Notes: generated by a model not told the origin, from the sequence alone. Positions 1-8,415 are shown, counted from the stretch's first letter. The stretch: DNA of 35,401 bases from GWF2-43-63 sp035390965 (GCA_035390965.1 DAOPKE010000020.1:1-35401), one strand, 5' to 3'. Translations and numbers: made by a program.

Positions 1-33
1 AACCTTGTTCTTGACCTCGATCTCGCTGAAAGC

Positions 34-75
34 CACTCACCGCTCGCTATTCACTGCTCACTGCTGTCGATTCTC
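34..75. repeat. degenerate 7-bp periodic array
   Basis: Six consecutive 7-bp units follow each other without a gap. Most fit NNNTCNC on the plus strand (for example CGCTCGC, TATTCAC, TGCTCAC). The array ends just before the stop codon of the deaminase gene. Bases 1-33 hold a different, 6-bp periodic degenerate stretch (CTTGAC/CTCGAT-like words). No gene is visible in 1-77. Confidence 0.6.
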
Positions 76-77
76 GC

Positions 78-1139
78 TTATTGATTTTCGTAGCTCAGAA
101 TTTCATCATTAAAATACGCCATATGCACGCCGGCTTCAGCAAACATGGCCTCGCTTTCTTTGGCATCGTGATAGCGGAACTCGCACACCACGCGTTTGAT
201 GCCGCAATTGATGATGAGCATGGCGCAGGTGCGGCAGGGTGTCATTTTGCAATACAGGGTTGCGTTGTCGAGCGAGATGCCATAACGCGCTGCCTGTGTG
301 ATTGCGTTCTGTTCGGCATGAACCGTACGCACACAATGTGTGGTGGTGCGGCCATCCTCGTGTATCATTTTTTTAAACAGGTGCCCGACTTCGTCGCAGT
401 GCGCCAGTCCGATGGGTGAGCCCACATAACCGGTGACCAGAATGCGTTTGTCGCGCACAATCACACAGCCCGATCGGCCGCGGTCGCAGGTGGCGCGCTT
501 GGCAACGGTGTTGGAGACTTCCATAAAATATTCATCCCACGATGGACGACGATAGGGAATACCTGCCGAAGCCGCTTTCTCCCTGGCTTTCACCTCGTCC
601 ATAATGCGTTCGATCTGATCGAAGAGCTGCTGAAAAGTACCATTGTTGTCGAGCGCAAAATCGGATGTTTCAATGCATTTCATCAGGTTTTGTGTGCCCG
701 GATCGGCGCCGTTCATTTCCCGGTTTTCGTTGGCAATAAAGGTGTCGTAGTCAATGTTGTCGGTTTCCGAACCGCGCTGTTTGATTCGTTGAAAACGGAT
801 GCGTGCATCGGCATCAATGGCCAGCAGAAAAAACCCGCCTTTAGCGCGCAGGGCCTCAATCTCGCCTGTGGTGCGGATGCTCTCGATGATGGCATTCTTT
901 CCGTTTTTTACGGCCTGATTGTGCAGTTGTTCAACAATATACGATGCTCCGTGTTTTGCGCGTAGTTCGTTGGCTACAGTTACCATGCTGTCGCGGTTTT
1001 CGGGCATTTTACGCCGGCGTATTTCTTTCAGCAGAAACTGCCGAACCGAAAAGTGTGTAAAATCGCGGTTGCGAACCAGATAATCAACAATGGTTCCTTT
1101 GCCTGCACCCAATGTTCCTGTGATTCCGATGATGATCAT
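78..1139 (-). CDS. P-loop kinase-like domain fused to dCMP deaminase
   Basis: 353 aa. The C-terminal half is a zinc-dependent cytidine/deoxycytidylate deaminase domain: His274-Ala-Glu276 gives the zinc ligand and proton-shuttling Glu, and Pro301-Cys-Arg-Thr-Cys305 gives the two Cys ligands. It is expected to convert dCMP to dUMP, feeding thymidylate synthesis. The N-terminal ~180 residues form a separate nucleotide-kinase-like fold with an intact Walker A loop, GTLGAGKGT at residues 8-16. Yeast Dcd1 has a similar layout with a degenerate P-loop; the junction here (RRPSWDEYFM, residues 197-206) resembles the start of the deaminase domain in Dcd1. Typical bacterial dCMP deaminases are only about 150 aa. 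The ATG at 1139 is supported by a -7 box 20 bp upstream. The deaminase assignment is firm; activity of the kinase-like domain is unknown. Confidence 0.88.
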   Translation of the reverse strand: MIIIGITGTLGAGKGTIVDYLVRNRDFTHFSVRQFLLKEIRRRKMPENRDSMVTVANELRAKHGASYIVEQLHNQAVKNGKNAIIESIRTTGEIEALRAKGGFFLLAIDADARIRFQRIKQRGSETDNIDYDTFIANENREMNGADPGTQNLMKCIETSDFALDNNGTFQQLFDQIERIMDEVKAREKAASAGIPYRRPSWDEYFMEVSNTVAKRATCDRGRSGCVIVRDKRILVTGYVGSPIGLAHCDEVGHLFKKMIHEDGRTTTHCVRTVHAEQNAITQAARYGISLDNATLYCKMTPCRTCAMLIINCGIKRVVCEFRYHDAKESEAMFAEAGVHMAYFNDEILSYENQ

Positions 1140-1158
1140 ATCAAATAATTCTTGAATG

Positions 1159-1166
1159 CAAATGTA
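1159..1166 (-). promoter_or_regulatory. -7 promoter box of the deaminase gene
   Basis: On the minus strand the bases read TACATTTG, matching the Bacteroidetes TAnnTTTG element. The box lies 19 nt before the ATG. No clear TTG is seen at the expected upstream distance. Confidence 0.5.
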
Positions 1167-1276
1167 GTGAAAAGTGGATGAATCCGATTTTTACAAGAGA
1201 TATTCAAATGAATTTGCTTGTGAAACAAGCCACGTTGTGTTACATACCTCATGTCTTACGCATGTTACCTTATGCC

Positions 1277-1303
1277 TGGAGTTTATCCCGACGAAGGCGG
1301 GAC
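1277..1303. repeat. TTTA-flanked hairpin element
   Basis: TTTA is followed by TCCCG (1286-1290) and its complement CGGGA (1298-1302) around a 7-nt loop. The 14 bases at 1277-1290 recur exactly at 23567-23580. It belongs to the hairpin family described for 23449-24284. Confidence 0.5.
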
Positions 1304-1366
1304 CTTACGCCTTACGCCTCATGCCTTACGCCTTATGCCTCATGCCTTACGCCTCATGCCTAGCGC
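1304..1366. repeat. 7-bp tandem array, consensus CTYAYGC
   Basis: Nine uninterrupted heptamers: CTTACGC (four times), CTCATGC (three), CTTATGC (one) and CTAGCGC (one). The period is not a multiple of three and the array lies between two genes, so it is noncoding. The upstream bases 1248-1275 carry looser versions of the same words. Confidence 0.8.
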
Positions 1367-1372
1367 CTTTTA

Positions 1373-3142
1373 TCATTCTTTTACAAAGCGTGCAGAATTT
1401 TCCGAATCATTAGTAACAATGCGGATCAGATACACACCGCTTTTAAGCTGCGATGCGTCGATGGAATTGTTATTTAGTTTGCCGGAAATAATTAGACGGC
1501 CGGTTACATCATAGATCATCCATGCAGCATTTTGTGGTGCAGGTTCAATGAAAAGCAGGTTTTGTACTGGATTTGGATATATTTTTACCTGATTGTATTC
1601 AATTTCGCCAATGGACTGAGCAATGGCATAAAAATCTGAGGACATGCTTGAGCAGCCATTTGTAGCTGTAATTTCAAGCGAATAATATCCGGTCTGATCT
1701 ATATCGACAGCTGATCCTGTGGCTCCTGTAATGGGCATCCCATCCAAAAACCACTGATATGAATAACCCGTAAGCGAAGTTACAAGCTGGCCAGCAGAAG
1801 GATAGAATGTTGGATATGGTGGATTCTGTTTCACAAGCACATTCATCATGGAGGACTGAACCTGACATCCATGGATATTTGATACTAACACATGATATTC
1901 TCCTGATGAAGTGGGTTGATAAATGGAATTACTGGCGTTGATGATGGCCGATCCATTCAGATACCATTGCCATGCGTCGCCCCCGGAAATGATGAGCTGC
2001 ATTGAATCTGACACACAGGCAGTATCGTTTGGAACAGCTGAGAATGATTGGATTTGCGGTGTTGGAAATACAGTAATTGTATCACTGTTTGAAAAGGTTA
2101 ATACGTCATGCTGTATTGTAAATGTAATGACCAGCGAACCGCTTATTAAAGTTTGTAAGCCAGATGTATGACCATTGAAAGAAACAGTGCCGCATTCATC
2201 ATCGCCTGACTGTCCTCCACCCATAAAGTCATCATTTTCCCACACGTTGATATAGTAGGTGGAATCTTCAAGAATGATGGGGCTGAATGTGAAAGTAGGA
2301 TTTGTATTATTTGAAGCGAATGATCCGCTGTTGTTGAAAATTTCCGTTGAATTTCTTCTGATTTTGATATAATAATCCGGGTCATCAAAAGGGTCGGCAC
2401 AATCGGAGCTTACTATTGTAACAGAGGATAATGAGTAGGAAAGAGTGTCAATAGTTGTTTCAAGTGTTACTATATAATCGCCGGGGCTTGTGTAATTTTG
2501 TGCCGGTGGATTTTCAAGCAAACTTTGATTGCCGTTTCCAAAGTCCCATGCATATGAAAACCCTGGATGGCCATTGCTTTCATAATTGGCTGTGAATGCA
2601 GAGGAGTGTGGTGCGCATCCGTTTGGGCTGCTGATGGTAAAGCCCGCATTGCTTGATGGATTTGGGAGAATATTGAGTGGTATTTCGAATGAATCATCCG
2701 ATGTTTGATTCATGCCGAGGACAGTTACATAAGCAGTTACATACACGGTGATTACGTATGAGCCCGGAATGAGCGGAGTGCCGCAAAAACGCGCGCATCC
2801 ATATTCTGTGGCAGGCGGGTTGGATGATGGGTAAAAAATGTCGTTGGCCGAACTGGATGTAAACTGCAATCCATAGGGCATTCCAACAACTCCGGTGACA
2901 TGAAGCTCGTTCAGGGTAACATTAAAACCAGTGGCAGAATCCTGAAACTGTGCGGGCAGATAAAAGGATAGGTCTGCCTCGTATGGCTGCATGGCATAGC
3001 CGTCGGGGAGCGAGGCTGGACAGATGGTTGGTTTGGCCGGATTGTTTGTGCAGGTAGTATCCGTGATGCAGCCCGGACATTGGGCCAGTGATGAAAAAAC
3101 CGGAAGAAAGATATTGATTAGCAACAGTATATTTCGTATCAT
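1373..3142 (-). CDS. exported PKD-domain protein with T9SS type A sorting domain
   Basis: 589 aa from the ATG at 3142. A signal peptide covers about the first 20 residues (hydrophobic run ending in SLAQ). The middle holds a PKD domain (YAWDFGNGNQSLLENPP, then a GDYIVTLE strand) and two Ig-like segments. The last ~75 residues are a T9SS type A sorting domain: the KIYPNPVQN motif, a DVTGR turn, then a LKSGVYLIRI strand and FVKE at the end. The protein should cross the inner membrane by Sec, then leave the cell by T9SS and be cleaved. An in-frame TTG at 3196 lies upstream of the -7 box, so the ATG at 3142 is preferred. No enzymatic domain is recognisable; an adhesin or structural role is possible. 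Confidence 0.85.
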   Translation of the reverse strand: MIRNILLLINIFLPVFSSLAQCPGCITDTTCTNNPAKPTICPASLPDGYAMQPYEADLSFYLPAQFQDSATGFNVTLNELHVTGVVGMPYGLQFTSSSANDIFYPSSNPPATEYGCARFCGTPLIPGSYVITVYVTAYVTVLGMNQTSDDSFEIPLNILPNPSSNAGFTISSPNGCAPHSSAFTANYESNGHPGFSYAWDFGNGNQSLLENPPAQNYTSPGDYIVTLETTIDTLSYSLSSVTIVSSDCADPFDDPDYYIKIRRNSTEIFNNSGSFASNNTNPTFTFSPIILEDSTYYINVWENDDFMGGGQSGDDECGTVSFNGHTSGLQTLISGSLVITFTIQHDVLTFSNSDTITVFPTPQIQSFSAVPNDTACVSDSMQLIISGGDAWQWYLNGSAIINASNSIYQPTSSGEYHVLVSNIHGCQVQSSMMNVLVKQNPPYPTFYPSAGQLVTSLTGYSYQWFLDGMPITGATGSAVDIDQTGYYSLEITATNGCSSMSSDFYAIAQSIGEIEYNQVKIYPNPVQNLLFIEPAPQNAAWMIYDVTGRLIISGKLNNNSIDASQLKSGVYLIRIVTNDSENSARFVKE

Positions 3143-3162
3143 AGAAAATGATATTGGTTGCG

Positions 3163-3170
3163 CAAAATTA
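3163..3170 (-). promoter_or_regulatory. -7 promoter box of the PKD protein gene
   Basis: Minus-strand TAATTTTG fits TAnnTTTG. It lies 20 nt before the ATG at 3142 and argues against the longer TTG-started reading frame. Confidence 0.5.
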
Positions 3171-3297
3171 AACAGTATTTCGCAATGACCAGTCAATTAT
3201 TTGTTATTGTACTTAGCGTCTGGTATTCAATATTCACCCTTTACATCAATAAAATCAAGGTTTTTCAGAAGTGTATTTTTGTAATGCCGGATTCTGT

Positions 3298-3328
3298 TTG
3301 TGCTAACAGGAAAATTTGATTAAATTTG
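3298..3328 (+). promoter_or_regulatory. nhaP2 promoter (TTG-N20-TAAATTTG)
   Basis: TTG at 3298-3300 and TAAATTTG at 3321-3328 match both Bacteroidetes promoter elements with 20 bp spacing. Transcription would start near 3334, leaving a leader of about 14 nt. Confidence 0.65.
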
Positions 3329-3347
3329 TCCTGCTCAATTTCTGACA

Positions 3348-4895
3348 ATGACTTTGACTATCGAGAACTTTATGCTGATTGGGGCATTGCTGCTTTTTGT
3401 GAGCATTGTCATTGCACGCAATTCGGCACGGTTTGGATTGCCGATGCTGATTTTTTTTCTGGGAGTGGGCATGCTTGCCGGTAGTGAAGGTATTGCCGGT
3501 ATTCAGTTTAACGATCCAAAGGCAGCTCAGTTTATTGGAGTTATCAGTTTGTGCATTATTTTGTTTTCATCGGGACTCGAAACTGATTGGAGCAGAGTTG
3601 GTCCTGTTCTTGGACGTGGATTGTTGTTATCGACTGTTGGTGTTGCGCTCACCGCAACGGCTGTTGGTCTCTTTGTCTGGCAGGTGACTGATTTTACGTT
3701 ACCAGAGGGGTTGTTGCTCGGGGCTATTGTGTCTTCAACCGACGCTGCTGCCGTTTTTTCAATTCTCCGGGAAAAAAATCTTGCCTTAAAACCTGGCTTG
3801 CGTCCTACATTGGAGCTTGAAAGTGGCAGCAATGATCCTATGGCTTTTGTTCTGGTGATTGCCATGCTCGAATTGGTTGTGAATTCAGCATCGGGCTTCA
3901 CCGATGTGATCCAATCCTTTATTGCACATATGGCTGTTGGGGCTGTTGCAGGCTTTGGCTTTGGCTTTGTGGGTAAAGAAATTATCAATCGGATAAAATT
4001 ATCATTCGAAGGATTGTATCCTATCCTGATGCTCTCGCTGGTGTATATTTCGTTTTACGCCACCGACCTGATGGATGGAAATGGGTTTCTTGCTGTTTAT
4101 ATTTGTGGCGTGTATCTTGGCAATCAGAAATTGATACATAAGCGGACAATTCTCAAAATGTTTGATGCAACGGCATGGCTTATGCAGATTATTCTTTTCC
4201 TTACTCTTGGTCTGCTTGTTTATCCGTCTCATATTGTTCCGTTTATTGGTATTGGTATTGCCATTTCTGTTTTTCTGATTTTGATTGCGCGACCAATTGC
4301 AGTTTTCATAAGTTTACTCCCCTTTAATTTTTCCTCGCGCGAAAAGTTTTTTATTTCATGGGTCGGGTTGCGGGGTGCTGTCCCTATTGTGTTTGCTACT
4401 TATCCAATGCTTGCGGGAATAGATAAAGCGGGAGTCATTTTTAATGTTGTTTTTTTTATTTCCATTACTTCTGTGTTGATTCAGGGTACAACATTGCCGG
4501 TTATTGCCCGATGGCTGAAGGTTACAGTTCCGCGCTCCATGCGACAGCAAACAGCTATTGACCGGCTTTTGGATGATGAAGATAAATCAGCATTGGAAGA
4601 AATTATTATTCCTGAAGACAGCTTTGCTGTAGGAAAGCGTATTGTGGATATCCGTTTTCCAGCCACTTCTATTATTGCCATGATAAGGCGCGGTGACCGG
4701 TTTGTGACCCCCAAGGGATCAACGGTCATTGAAGCTGGTGATGTGTTGATGATTTTATCCGAAGATCGTAAAGATCTTCCTGCTGTTTACAGTAGTTTGA
4801 AAATCCCATTTGCTAACGCAGCACAAACTCCAGCAGATATGCCGCTCCGAAAACAAGCGATGCGACTCCGTTCATTGTTCCGAAAGCGAGGTTGA
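3348..4895 (+). CDS. nhaP2: CPA1-family K+/H+ antiporter with TrkA-C domain
   Basis: 515 aa. The first ~390 residues form a multi-helix CPA1 exchanger with the family's ion-site motifs STDAAAVFS (Asp132) and ELESGSNDP (Asn162, Asp163). Residues ~416-485 are a TrkA-C/RCK-C regulatory domain of the kind found in NhaP2/CvrA-type potassium/proton antiporters. The protein should sit in the inner membrane and extrude K+ in exchange for protons. The last 25 residues (AAQTPADMP onwards) are basic and do not look like part of the TrkA-C fold. They are encoded by a 79-bp sequence that is repeated exactly inside the 3' end of the prenyltransferase gene on the other strand. The stop codon is only 9 bp from the convergent PorP/SprF stop. 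Confidence 0.9.
   Translation: MTLTIENFMLIGALLLFVSIVIARNSARFGLPMLIFFLGVGMLAGSEGIAGIQFNDPKAAQFIGVISLCIILFSSGLETDWSRVGPVLGRGLLLSTVGVALTATAVGLFVWQVTDFTLPEGLLLGAIVSSTDAAAVFSILREKNLALKPGLRPTLELESGSNDPMAFVLVIAMLELVVNSASGFTDVIQSFIAHMAVGAVAGFGFGFVGKEIINRIKLSFEGLYPILMLSLVYISFYATDLMDGNGFLAVYICGVYLGNQKLIHKRTILKMFDATAWLMQIILFLTLGLLVYPSHIVPFIGIGIAISVFLILIARPIAVFISLLPFNFSSREKFFISWVGLRGAVPIVFATYPMLAGIDKAGVIFNVVFFISITSVLIQGTTLPVIARWLKVTVPRSMRQQTAIDRLLDDEDKSALEEIIIPEDSFAVGKRIVDIRFPATSIIAMIRRGDRFVTPKGSTVIEAGDVLMILSEDRKDLPAVYSSLKIPFANAAQTPADMPLRKQAMRLRSLFRKRG
4811..4895. repeat. left copy of a 79-bp perfect direct repeat
   Basis: Bases 4817-4895 equal 8337-8415 without a mismatch, and the preceding six bases (4811-4816) match at four of six positions. 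On the plus strand this copy encodes the C-terminus and stop codon of nhaP2. On the minus strand it still encodes the last ~26 residues of the UbiA-family protein, followed by an in-frame TAG at 4813-4815. It therefore carries a complete prenyltransferase 3' end. The right edge of identity is exactly the nhaP2 TGA. Confidence 0.95.
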
Positions 4896-4904
4896 CAGAA
4901 GCTG

Positions 4905-5894
4905 TTATAATTTAAGCCGGTTATCAGGAATCAGGTAAGATAAAGAAATTTCCATGGCCCCTCTTGTACGCGAGGCAACATGAAAACGGGAAACATTGAT
5001 GTCGTATGAAAATGACAAATTCAACTGACGCCGGTAGTTTATTTTCGTACTGAGAATTATTGCATCTCCAAATCTGTAATGCATACCGAAGTAAATACTT
5101 GAAGCTTTTTCTCGGCCGGTGTATTTTGAATCAAGGCCAGGAATATATCTTATGAAAGAGCCGAATATAAATTGTCTGTACGAAGCCTGTGTCATGAAAA
5201 CAGCAGATGGATATACCAGAAGTGTTTTGCCTGGTAGTTTTATTGTCATATCAGCATGACCGCACCATCGCAAGGGTAATGATTCTGAATTTGCGTAAAA
5301 ACTTTCTTGCGGTTTATTTACATGCCATGACGACAATCCAATATTGAGTATGTTTTTATTCGTCCAGTTATGTGTAAACAGCATTCCGGCTGCAAAATCA
5401 GGAGCTCCGGTTTTTCCCTGTACAAATGTTTCTTTCGAAGACATGTCCGGATTTATTACGGATCCGTCAAACTGGCTGTTCCATGTGAGCGATTCCATAT
5501 CGATGCTGCGTGCTGACCATCCACCCTGAATTCCAAGTTTTAAAAATGTCTGTCGGTTGAATTGTACCCGGGAAGCCATACAAAGCTGAACTGTGGTTTG
5601 ATTGAAATGTCCGGTACCTGTGCGGTCATTGAAAAACAACAATCCGAATGCAAACTTCTTTTTCCGGCTGGACATGTCACCTGAAAATGAAATGGTCTTA
5701 TAAGGATTTGCAGATACACTTCTCCATTGGTTTCTGTAATTGCTGATGAACCTCCCGCTGCAGTTACCCTCTCCGGCCAATGCCGGATTGATAGTCAGCG
5801 GGGTGTTGTCTGTTTGTGAGAAATGAATATCCTGAGGTAATCCACATATCGGGACAAGCAACCAGCACAGTAATATTGCAATTTTTATTTTCAT
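4905..5894 (-). CDS. PorP/SprF-family T9SS membrane protein
   Basis: 329 aa with a signal peptide (hydrophobic stretch to residue ~19) followed by the family's typical start, QDIHFSQTDNTPLTINPALAG. The rest is predicted outer-membrane beta-strand, with the family feature FGLLFFNDRTGTGHF. PorP/SprF proteins support secretion or surface attachment of T9SS cargo that carries type B sorting domains, and they are usually encoded next to that cargo. Here the gene starts 2 bp after the stop of such a cargo gene, so the two are almost certainly co-transcribed and functionally paired. Together they occupy the segment bracketed by the 79-bp direct repeats. Confidence 0.88.
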   Translation of the reverse strand: MKIKIAILLCWLLVPICGLPQDIHFSQTDNTPLTINPALAGEGNCSGRFISNYRNQWRSVSANPYKTISFSGDMSSRKKKFAFGLLFFNDRTGTGHFNQTTVQLCMASRVQFNRQTFLKLGIQGGWSARSIDMESLTWNSQFDGSVINPDMSSKETFVQGKTGAPDFAAGMLFTHNWTNKNILNIGLSSWHVNKPQESFYANSESLPLRWCGHADMTIKLPGKTLLVYPSAVFMTQASYRQFIFGSFIRYIPGLDSKYTGREKASSIYFGMHYRFGDAIILSTKINYRRQLNLSFSYDINVSRFHVASRTRGAMEISLSYLIPDNRLKL

Positions 5895-5896
5895 TT

Positions 5897-8275
5897 CTAC
5901 CGGACAAGAGTAATGTTTCCGCTGTGTTGAATAATTCTGCCGTCAAGGACGGAGTTGCCTGAAAGGTAGTACATATAGACTCCCGGCTCAAGGTCGCTTC
6001 CTCGGAATGTGCCATTCCATGCGCATTCACTGATGACCGGGTTTTGCGGTAAACCGCAGTTGCATTCAAAAACCTTTTCGCCCCACCGGTCATAAATCAT
6101 GAGACGAATGTTTGTAATATTTCTGCCGGTCGGGATCAGCAGATCATTGATGCCGTCATTATTGGGAGAGAATGCTGATGGAAGTTCAAGATAATCGGTA
6201 CAATCCGATACTTTAATGATCGTTGAATCAGAGACAGTACCGCAGAAGTTTGAAACTGTAACATAATAAAGGCCACTGTCCTGAGCTGTGAATTGCGCAT
6301 CCGTGCTGCCATCCTGCCACACGTAGGTGCTCCCATAATTAAAAGCATTAAGCGTTAGTTCGGTGCCGGCACAGATGGTATATGTATCGATAATATCAGA
6401 ATAGGGAGAATTGAGTTCTGTTATGCTGACCGTATCACAACTTTTACATCCGTTTGAATCTGTTACCGAGACTGAATATTCGCCAGGAAGTGCAATTTCT
6501 GTAAAAGAATTCGATGATCCGTTACTCCAAATATAGGAGGCATTACTTGGAACAGATGCATCAATTATTATTGGATTCTGGTCACAGATAAAAGTGTCTG
6601 TTGGTAACGATATTGAGGGATTTGGAATTTCTGTAATTATTATTGTATCTGTGTCAGTTCCACAAGCGTTGCTGGCAAGCAGTGAGTATGTGCCTCCCAT
6701 AGTTGCGATAAACAATGAATCTGTAGAATTATCCTGCCAACTATAAGAAGTGTTATAATGTGAATTTACAGAAATAAAAAGACTGTCTCCACTGCACAAT
6801 TGTTCATCTGGCCCCAGCGATAACGAAGGTCGATGATTTATTTCAATGAACAAAGTGTCTGAAATAGCAATTCCGCAATCATTTGTAGTTTTTGTAAATA
6901 ATGCAGCAGTTCCTGTCCATGATTGATTCCAAGCAATCACACAAGAGTCATTACATGTAAAAATGAAATTTCCAGCCTGGGATGGCAATAAATTCCATGT
7001 TGTATTATTCGATGTCAAGGAGTCTGAAAAGTACTTAACAGTATCATTTTGGCAAATTATAGTATTGCCAATTGGGCATGGAGAGAAAGATGGTTGAGCA
7101 CAGCAAACACTACTAAGAGAACTAGTATTATACAATATTTGCAGCCCGAGGTCACCATTGGCTAGTACTATGTCTTTCTTCTGATCGCCATTAATATCTC
7201 CAATTGAGATACCTTTTGTATTGTAATGTGTTGCGGCATCAATAAAAAACAGGCTGTATGTATTAAAATATGTTATCGGATTTTGTTCCGTGACTGAAAT
7301 GTAATTAAAGCCGCCGTGAGTAGTAATCAATTCATTTTTTCCGTCACAATTCAAATCTGCTATCCTCACTGGCTCTGGTGAATCATATGTAATAAAGTCC
7401 ATAGGAGGCAATAATGAATCAGAAATTGACGAATGATGAAAATTAATGATGAATTTTGAATTGGGGGAATTTGCATCATTCGTTTTCACGATGTCGTTAA
7501 GGCCATCGTTGTTTAAATCTCCTATGGCTAAACCAACATTGTAGCCAAACGTAAAAGGAGTGTCAATGTGAGCTTCATATGTGGAATCCAGACCAAGTAC
7601 TGTTTGTCTGAAAATATATGTCCCTCTGTTAAAATAGCATCCCAAATATATTAAATCCTTTTTATTATCGTTGTTGACATCAGCAATTTCAACTTCATTG
7701 TTTTGGTCATAAGGGGCAGAGTATCTTGAAATCTGAAATCCCCCGGAATATTGCTGATACATAACTTTAATAAAATCATTTGATGAATAAGAAACTGCAA
7801 TATCCTCCAATCCATCAGAGTTTAGGTCCCCTGTACTTAACCCATTGACAGGATAATTATTAGCGTTATTAAGTTGATAAACCTGAATACTTGAAAAACC
7901 ACCAGTTGAATGTTGAAAATAGATTCCGATGTTTTTGCCAAAACCAATAATAATATCATTGCGATTGTCATTGTTGACATCATTAATTACAATAGAATTT
8001 ATATTTATTGTTCCATAATGAAGTTTTAATGGCGGCAATAAATTTCCGCTTGTATCCTGTAAATAGATAAAAATTCTATAATCATTGGCAGCATCACCAT
8101 TGAATGTTGTTCCTAGTACCACATCATTGAGACCATCATCGTTGACGTCATCAATGGCCACGACTTCAGCCCATGAACCGGTGGTGATTATTTGATAAGG
8201 CGCAAAACTAATCTGCCCATGAACAAATGGTGAAACCACTAAAAACATCAATAAAATTATAATCCAACGTATCAT
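5897..8275 (-). CDS. FG-GAP repeat surface protein with T9SS type B sorting domain
   Basis: 792 aa. Signal peptide to residue ~20. Residues ~40-380 hold seven FG-GAP/VCBS repeats with calcium-binding loops of the type DVNDDGLND (about 43-51, 99-107, 150-158, 199-207, 253-261, 307-315, 360-368), which should fold as an integrin-like beta-propeller. Residues ~390-690 contain a Cys-rich linker and three Ig-like repeats built on the pattern SYSWQDNSTDSLF ... GTYSL. The last 97 residues (from ~696, LPSAFSPNNDGINDLL, then IYDRWGEKVF and WNGTFRGSDLEPGVYMY) are the gliding-motility-associated type B C-terminal domain. It is probably a calcium-dependent surface adhesin exported by T9SS with help from the adjacent PorP/SprF. 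The 5' two thirds look more A+T-rich than the neighbouring housekeeping genes. Confidence 0.88.
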   Translation of the reverse strand: MIRWIIILLMFLVVSPFVHGQISFAPYQIITTGSWAEVVAIDDVNDDGLNDVVLGTTFNGDAANDYRIFIYLQDTSGNLLPPLKLHYGTININSIVINDVNNDNRNDIIIGFGKNIGIYFQHSTGGFSSIQVYQLNNANNYPVNGLSTGDLNSDGLEDIAVSYSSNDFIKVMYQQYSGGFQISRYSAPYDQNNEVEIADVNNDNKKDLIYLGCYFNRGTYIFRQTVLGLDSTYEAHIDTPFTFGYNVGLAIGDLNNDGLNDIVKTNDANSPNSKFIINFHHSSISDSLLPPMDFITYDSPEPVRIADLNCDGKNELITTHGGFNYISVTEQNPITYFNTYSLFFIDAATHYNTKGISIGDINGDQKKDIVLANGDLGLQILYNTSSLSSVCCAQPSFSPCPIGNTIICQNDTVKYFSDSLTSNNTTWNLLPSQAGNFIFTCNDSCVIAWNQSWTGTAALFTKTTNDCGIAISDTLFIEINHRPSLSLGPDEQLCSGDSLFISVNSHYNTSYSWQDNSTDSLFIATMGGTYSLLASNACGTDTDTIIITEIPNPSISLPTDTFICDQNPIIIDASVPSNASYIWSNGSSNSFTEIALPGEYSVSVTDSNGCKSCDTVSITELNSPYSDIIDTYTICAGTELTLNAFNYGSTYVWQDGSTDAQFTAQDSGLYYVTVSNFCGTVSDSTIIKVSDCTDYLELPSAFSPNNDGINDLLIPTGRNITNIRLMIYDRWGEKVFECNCGLPQNPVISECAWNGTFRGSDLEPGVYMYYLSGNSVLDGRIIQHSGNITLVR

Positions 8276-8296
8276 AATCGATTACAATATTGTTGT

Positions 8297-8304
8297 CAAA
8301 ATTA
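8297..8304 (-). promoter_or_regulatory. -7 promoter box of the adhesin-porP unit
   Basis: Minus-strand TAATTTTG matches TAnnTTTG and lies 21 nt before the ATG at 8275. It falls inside the repeat-bracketed segment, so the two-gene unit carries its own promoter. Confidence 0.5.
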
Positions 8305-8330
8305 ATAAATAAATGTTTCAAAATGGAAAA

Positions 8331-8415
8331 TTCTATCGCAGCACAAACTCCAGCAGATATGCCGCTCCGAAAACAAGCGATGCGACTCCGTTCATTGTTC
8401 CGAAAGCGAGGTTGA
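8331..8415. repeat. right copy of the 79-bp perfect direct repeat
   Basis: Bases 8337-8415 are identical to 4817-4895. In this copy the minus strand is the 3' end of the UbiA-family gene (residues ~257-283 and, just beyond the perfect identity, the TAG at 8333-8335). The copies lie 3520 bp apart in the same orientation. Confidence 0.95.

Noticed and set aside
1304..1366. CRISPR-like array
   Set aside because: The period is only 7 bp with no spacers and no cas genes; it is a tandem array. The same applies to 33883-33965.
3527..3988. 153-aa open frame antisense to nhaP2
   Set aside because: Lies wholly inside a conserved gene; the composition is that of reverse-read membrane-helix codons.
4896..8336. 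Insertion sequence or integron carrying the adhesin cassette
   Set aside because: No transposase, integrase or terminal inverted repeat is visible; only the 79-bp direct repeats mark the edges.
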